64,000 nt of DNA from UBA1447 sp964568955 (lineage in GTDB: Bacteria; Bacillota; Clostridia; Oscillospirales; Acutalibacteraceae). The notes below the pieces were generated by a model. That model did no database searches. It had not been told where the DNA came from and saw only the letters and a program-made list of their open reading frames with translations. The stretch covers positions 1 through 64,000 of the forward strand of contig CAZMSM010000002.1 in NCBI GenBank assembly GCA_964568955.1. The letters run 5' to 3'. The translations under genes were made by a program, and so were the position numbers. Positions 60,641 through 64,000 of the stretch are shown piece after piece; position 1 is the stretch's first letter, and every line of letters starts with the position of its first letter.

Positions 60641-61651
60641 TCACACAAGTTCCGCGCGCTTGCCGGTTTTAGCGGACTCGTAAATGGCCAGTACAACTTC
60701 AACCGCTTTACCGCCTGCAAAAGCATCAATATCAAAGGGTCTGTCTTGCAAAATGCTTGCGTAAAAATCACAAACCAAAGCCACATGACCGGTACCCCAA
60801 CAAGCTTTACCGGGGTAATCCTTGGGTTCAAAACTTTTTATGGCGGTTATTGTTCCGCCTTCTTCTATCTCATAAAGGTTATCACCCTCTATGCGAAAAA
60901 CAGCGTTTTCGCACTTGAACTCCATTAATACCGGTGCGTCGGTCGTATAGGCGACCGTGGCATAAAACACGCCACCCGCGCCACCCGCAAACTCAAGCAC
61001 TGCGCTTGCGGTGTCCTCCACTTCAATAACCCCTTGAAGATGATCATTTGAAATATGACCGGTGACAGCCCTAATCCCGCCGGCAACATATTGAAGCATA
61101 TCCAAGGTGTGAATCGCTTGGTTTATCAATACGCCACCGCACTCTTTGTCCAAGGTTCCATGCCAGTCGTCCGAATAATAGTCGCGCCCTCGCTGCCAAG
61201 TCACAAACCCTCTGGCGCTCAACACCTTGCCGTATTTTTCCTCATCCTTTAATAATTTTTGCAGATGCAAGGCGGAATGGTTGTAACGGTTTTGAAAGCA
61301 AGTGCCCACTTTCAGCCCGGTTCTTTGCTGTGCTGCTCGGAGTGCCTCCAGCTCTTGCAGGGTTACCGCGCAAGGTTTTTCTATCAAGACATGAATACCC
61401 CTGTCAAGGGCGTCCAGTGCCATAGGTGTGTGCAGGTAATGCGGTGTGCAGATGTGCAAGACATCCGGTTTTTCGGCATCCAACATGGCATCAAGGCTTG
61501 CATAAGGTACTGCGCCGGTTTGAGCCGCGACCTTGTTTGCTCTCTCAATCTTAATGTCGGCAACGGATATCAGCTGAGCATCCTCGCTATTTTGAATAGC
61601 ATTTATATGCGCGCCGGATATACCCCCGCAGCCAACAAGTGATATTTTCAT
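60641..61651 (-). CDS. Gfo/Idh/MocA family oxidoreductase
   Basis: NAD(P)-dependent dehydrogenase for a sugar, inositol or related polyol. The 336 residues have the Rossmann loop ISLVGCGGISGAHI, the family EKP motif in VLIEKPCAV, and a C-terminal substrate domain with VLINQAIHTLDMLQYVAGG, which positions the catalytic His. The exact substrate cannot be read. ATG at 61651 with AAAGGA upstream. It lies 71 bp downstream of the isomerase-dehydrogenase fusion and 99 bp upstream of the uxuB-like gene, so all are probably one sugar-catabolic unit. Confidence 0.88.
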   Translation of the reverse strand: MKISLVGCGGISGAHINAIQNSEDAQLISVADIKIERANKVAAQTGAVPYASLDAMLDAEKPDVLHICTPHYLHTPMALDALDRGIHVLIEKPCAVTLQELEALRAAQQRTGLKVGTCFQNRYNHSALHLQKLLKDEEKYGKVLSARGFVTWQRGRDYYSDDWHGTLDKECGGVLINQAIHTLDMLQYVAGGIRAVTGHISNDHLQGVIEVEDTASAVLEFAGGAGGVFYATVAYTTDAPVLMEFKCENAVFRIEGDNLYEIEEGGTITAIKSFEPKDYPGKACWGTGHVALVCDFYASILQDRPFDIDAFAGGKAVEVVLAIYESAKTGKRAELV

Positions 61652-61722
61652 CTATACGATAATCCTTTCACATAGGCTTTCGCCCATCGTTTTTTGATTT
61701 GTATTTTTGGACAAGGTCTGCT

Positions 61723-63732
61723 TTAGAACGAAGCAGACATATCCTCGGCAACGGTTCCCTTGGCTTGCTCTTTCGCCTTGGAGCCCGCTATCTTTTCCTG
61801 CAGCTTGGCATAAAACAGGTCTTCATCAATAGGCAGGTCAACAGTTTGACCAAGCCACGAAGACAAGTGGGCAGCGTTCGAAATCATCAGACCGTTAATG
61901 CCTTCTTCCCCCCTACCGACAAGCGGCTCCCCGCGCAAGATGTTCGCCGCGAACGCGTTGAGAACACCCGTATGTTGCGGATTCCATCCATCTGTTTCAA
62001 GCGTGCGCCATGCGCCTTTGGGCTTACCAAAGCCACCGGCGGCCCCGGAGCAGTGCTCACTGGTGGGAATTTCCAACTCATAAAGCTTGAGTTCATTGTT
62101 TTCACACACGATGTGACCTTTGTCCATGGTTATCTCTAAACGGTTCGTACCCGGTGCGTCGCCCGTGGATGTAATAAAAACACCCGTCGCACCGTTTTGG
62201 TATTCCGCATAAATAGTAACATCGTCTTCAACTTCAATATTATGCCATTTGCCCTCACGGCAGAAGGCTCGAATTTTGGAGGGCATACCGCAAATCCACT
62301 GCCACAAGTCCAGATTGTGGGGGCACTGGTTGAGCAACACTCCGCCGCCCTCACCGGCCCAAGTAGCACGCCAGCCGCCGGAATCATAATAAGCTTGGGT
62401 ACGGTACCAGCTGGTGATAATCCAGTTCACTCGGCGGATTTCACCAAGTTCCCCGCTCTGAACCACTTCCCTGAGCTTGCGGTAGAGGCAGTTCGTGCGC
62501 TGGTTATACATAATAGCATACACCTTGTCGCTTTTCGCCGCCGCCTCATTGGCTTGCCTTACCTTTTTGGTATATACACCGGCCGGTTTTTCCGTCAAGA
62601 CATGCAGGCCTTTTTCAAGCGCGTACATGGTATATTCCGGGTGGAAATAGTGCGGGGTAGCAATTACTACGGCGTCACAGGTTCCGCTGTCCATAAGTTC
62701 TTCCGCCGTGTTAAAGCACAGCACATTAGGCAGGGCATCCGTCACTGTTTCAAACCGTTCGGGGTCGATGTCCGCCACGGCAACCAGGCGCATTTCCTGC
62801 AGCTGACCGTCATAATAATAGTGGAAATGGCTCGTACCCATGTTGCCTATGCCGATAATGCCGTAGCGAATCGGCTGAACTTTTTCCACAAGCGCATGGC
62901 AAGCCGCACAAGCCGCGGCGAAGGACGCTTTATTATCAGGATAGGTGAATTTTTCTTTAATGCTGTCGCCGCCCTCCTTTTCAAGCGCGCTGAAACCGGC
63001 AAAAACTTTGAGATGGGGTTCAACGGAAATGACTCTCGGCCCTTCTTTTTTGGCGAAACGGCGCAAAACCTCTTCCAAATTGCCGTCGCCCTCGCCCGCA
63101 GGCACAACAAAGCCCGTTTCTTTCACGGCATCTTTTATATGAAGGTATTCAATATAGGGTTCCAGCATCTCATATGCGGGCAAAATATCGACACCGCATT
63201 GGATGAAGTTTGCGGGGTCAAAAATGCCGCCGAGCTTGCCTTCAAACTTCTGCAACAACTCCAGGCAACGCTCGGGCGTATCGCCGTAAATCCCTTTTTC
63301 GTTTTCGTGACAGCAAAGGATAAAGTTCTTGTCTGCATAATCCGCCATTTGACCGATTCTACTGAAAACTTCTTCCTTATAATCCTCATAGCTTTCATCT
63401 TCCGAAAAATAGAAGCTGAACATTCGGATGTATTCCGTATCAAGTGCTTTCGCGACCTTGACGGTGTTTTTGAACATTTCAAAATGCTCTTCAAAATCAT
63501 CGTCAATGGGAATTTTCCCATAAAAAGAGCCGATGGAGGATACTTGCATCCCCTCGGCATCCAACAGTTTTTTTAATTCTTTCGCTTCGTCAACAGTGAA
63601 CGTGGAAATGTTCTTCCCGTTTACACCGCGCAACTCCATGTGGGTAATCCCATTTGCTTTGCACGCCGCAATTTGCTCATGGATATCTTTGGACGCTTCG
63701 TCGGAAAATGCTGAAAAAATGAATCTTGCCAT
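61723..63732 (-). CDS. Sugar isomerase/epimerase-Gfo/Idh/MocA dehydrogenase fusion
   Basis: A bifunctional 669-residue protein. Residues about 1-265 form a xylose-isomerase-like TIM barrel with metal ligands in CCHENEKG (Glu143), IFDPANF (Asp172), YLHIKDA (His198) and SVEPHL (Glu238). Residues about 288-640 are a Gfo/Idh/MocA dehydrogenase with IGIGNMGTSH, LTEKPAGVYTKK and LLNQCPHNLDLWQW. Both active sites look intact. Such enzymes usually are separate neighbours in inositol or ketosugar pathways; joined, they would channel an oxidised and isomerised sugar. The frame opens at 63747, but ATG at 63732 with GAGGA upstream is chosen. Confidence 0.87.
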   Translation of the reverse strand: MARFIFSAFSDEASKDIHEQIAACKANGITHMELRGVNGKNISTFTVDEAKELKKLLDAEGMQVSSIGSFYGKIPIDDDFEEHFEMFKNTVKVAKALDTEYIRMFSFYFSEDESYEDYKEEVFSRIGQMADYADKNFILCCHENEKGIYGDTPERCLELLQKFEGKLGGIFDPANFIQCGVDILPAYEMLEPYIEYLHIKDAVKETGFVVPAGEGDGNLEEVLRRFAKKEGPRVISVEPHLKVFAGFSALEKEGGDSIKEKFTYPDNKASFAAACAACHALVEKVQPIRYGIIGIGNMGTSHFHYYYDGQLQEMRLVAVADIDPERFETVTDALPNVLCFNTAEELMDSGTCDAVVIATPHYFHPEYTMYALEKGLHVLTEKPAGVYTKKVRQANEAAAKSDKVYAIMYNQRTNCLYRKLREVVQSGELGEIRRVNWIITSWYRTQAYYDSGGWRATWAGEGGGVLLNQCPHNLDLWQWICGMPSKIRAFCREGKWHNIEVEDDVTIYAEYQNGATGVFITSTGDAPGTNRLEITMDKGHIVCENNELKLYELEIPTSEHCSGAAGGFGKPKGAWRTLETDGWNPQHTGVLNAFAANILRGEPLVGRGEEGINGLMISNAAHLSSWLGQTVDLPIDEDLFYAKLQEKIAGSKAKEQAKGTVAEDMSASF

Positions 63733-63778
63733 GTTACCGTTCCTCACTTTTCAATTATTTTTTGCACACTAACTTTAA

Positions 63779-63806
63779 CACATATTGCATAAAAATAAAA
63801 GGTCAA
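63779..63806 (-). promoter_or_regulatory. Candidate promoter of the fusion gene
   Basis: TTGACC (63801-63806), 16-bp spacer, TATGTG (63779-63784) on the minus strand. The -10 is poor, consistent with an activated or weak promoter. Confidence 0.4.
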
Positions 63807-63874
63807 AATCAAAAAAGACAGGAAAAAGTGCCCTTGTGACTATTTTCTCTATAATTCCGATTGTGATGCTAAAA

Positions 63875-63892
63875 TGCCATACTTTTATGGCA
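63875..63892. promoter_or_regulatory. Inverted repeat in divergent intergenic region
   Basis: TGCCAT (63875-63880) and ATGGCA (63887-63892) with a 6-nt spacer lie just upstream of a -10-like TATACT (63894-63899) for the plus-strand gene. Candidate operator controlling one or both divergent genes. Confidence 0.4.
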
Positions 63893-63916
63893 GTATACTA
63901 AAGAATGGAGGCGCAC

Positions 63917-64000
63917 ATGGTGAAAACTTTACTTGAAAAAGCGATTACGTACGACTTTCCGCAAACACTGCCCATATCCGTGGGTATGCTGCCCGCAGCG
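63917..64000 (+). CDS. Truncated gene at right edge, unknown
   Basis: Only 28 residues are visible (starting MVKTLLEKAITYDFPQTLPI) before the window ends. ATG at 63917 follows GGAGG with good spacing, so it is a genuine start. No family can be assigned. It is divergent from the isomerase-dehydrogenase fusion and may belong to the same sugar locus. Confidence 0.7.
   Translation, partial: MVKTLLEKAITYDFPQTLPISVGMLPAA

Noticed and set aside
62197..63576. 459-codon open frame on the plus strand
   Set aside because: Antisense to the isomerase-dehydrogenase fusion, whose two domains and motifs are clear; no ribosome binding site or family.
1..64000. tRNA and rRNA genes, prophage, intact transposase genes
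   Set aside because: None seen on reading both strands; short tRNA genes could not be scanned computationally, so absence is not certain.

Overview
The window looks like chromosomal DNA from a low-GC Gram-positive anaerobe (Bacillota, most likely class Clostridia). The evidence is a CIRCE-controlled hrcA-grpE-dnaK-dnaJ cluster, a Gram-positive style division and cell wall (dcw) cluster with a PASTA penicillin-binding protein and FtsQ/DivIB, ProS of the type-3 class, mini-RNase III, YitT and Obg. MurE carries the DNPR motif of meso-diaminopimelate enzymes. There is no rRNA, tRNA, CRISPR array, prophage or intact insertion sequence. Strong Shine-Dalgarno sites in front of TTG or GTG codons recur, so several starts given here are not ATG. 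Almost all genes lie on the minus strand.

Layout by position. 0-1.4 kb: an OFA-family carrier. 1.4-6.5 kb: a minus-strand glycan operon (candidate glycosidase, leucine-rich lipoprotein, GPH sugar transporter) behind a promoter with a LacI-type palindrome. 6.6-16.5 kb: lepA, a GPH transporter, hemW, hrcA, grpE, dnaK, dnaJ. 16.5-19.8 kb, plus strand: an AbiE antitoxin with a deleted toxin gene, a UroD-like methyltransferase, rpsT and a 62-residue membrane protein. 19.8-22.7 kb: acpP, proS, nagA. 23-31.8 kb: a DUF4838 protein, eno, GTP-dependent pckG, tsaD and a RimI protein fused to a sialidase-like domain. 31.9-38.4 kb: GH127 arabinofuranosidase, low-molecular-weight phosphatase, a third GPH transporter, polA. 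38.6-41 kb, plus strand: dusB and a secreted metallophosphoesterase. 41-54.2 kb: dcw cluster mraZ-rsmH-ftsL-pbp-murE-murF-mraY-ftsW-murG-ftsQ-ftsZ, without murD. 54.4-57.9 kb: yebC, yitT, mrnC, obgE. 57.9-63.8 kb: KDPG aldolase, KDG kinase, SDR mannonate oxidoreductase, a Gfo/Idh/MocA dehydrogenase and an isomerase-dehydrogenase fusion. The right edge cuts a plus-strand gene.

How the genes fit together. The carbohydrate genes suggest use of plant or host glycans: arabinofuranosides (GH127), a candidate sialidase-like enzyme, amino sugars (NagA), hexuronates (UxuB-KdgK-KdgA, entering at pyruvate and glyceraldehyde-3-phosphate), and rarer sugars through the Gfo/Idh enzymes. Three GPH symporters could import the products, and eno and pckG connect lower glycolysis. 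The striking architectural point is that these catabolic genes are threaded into strings of housekeeping genes (lepA/hemW, polA/rimI/tsaD, obgE) instead of forming one isolated locus.

Most notable observations: the RimI-sialidase-like in-frame fusion; the isomerase-dehydrogenase fusion; a two-copy palindromic repeat family in the leaders of lepA and polA; the internally deleted AbiE toxin with a retained, apparently autoregulated antitoxin; the candidate glycosidase operon; and the dcw cluster lacking murD.
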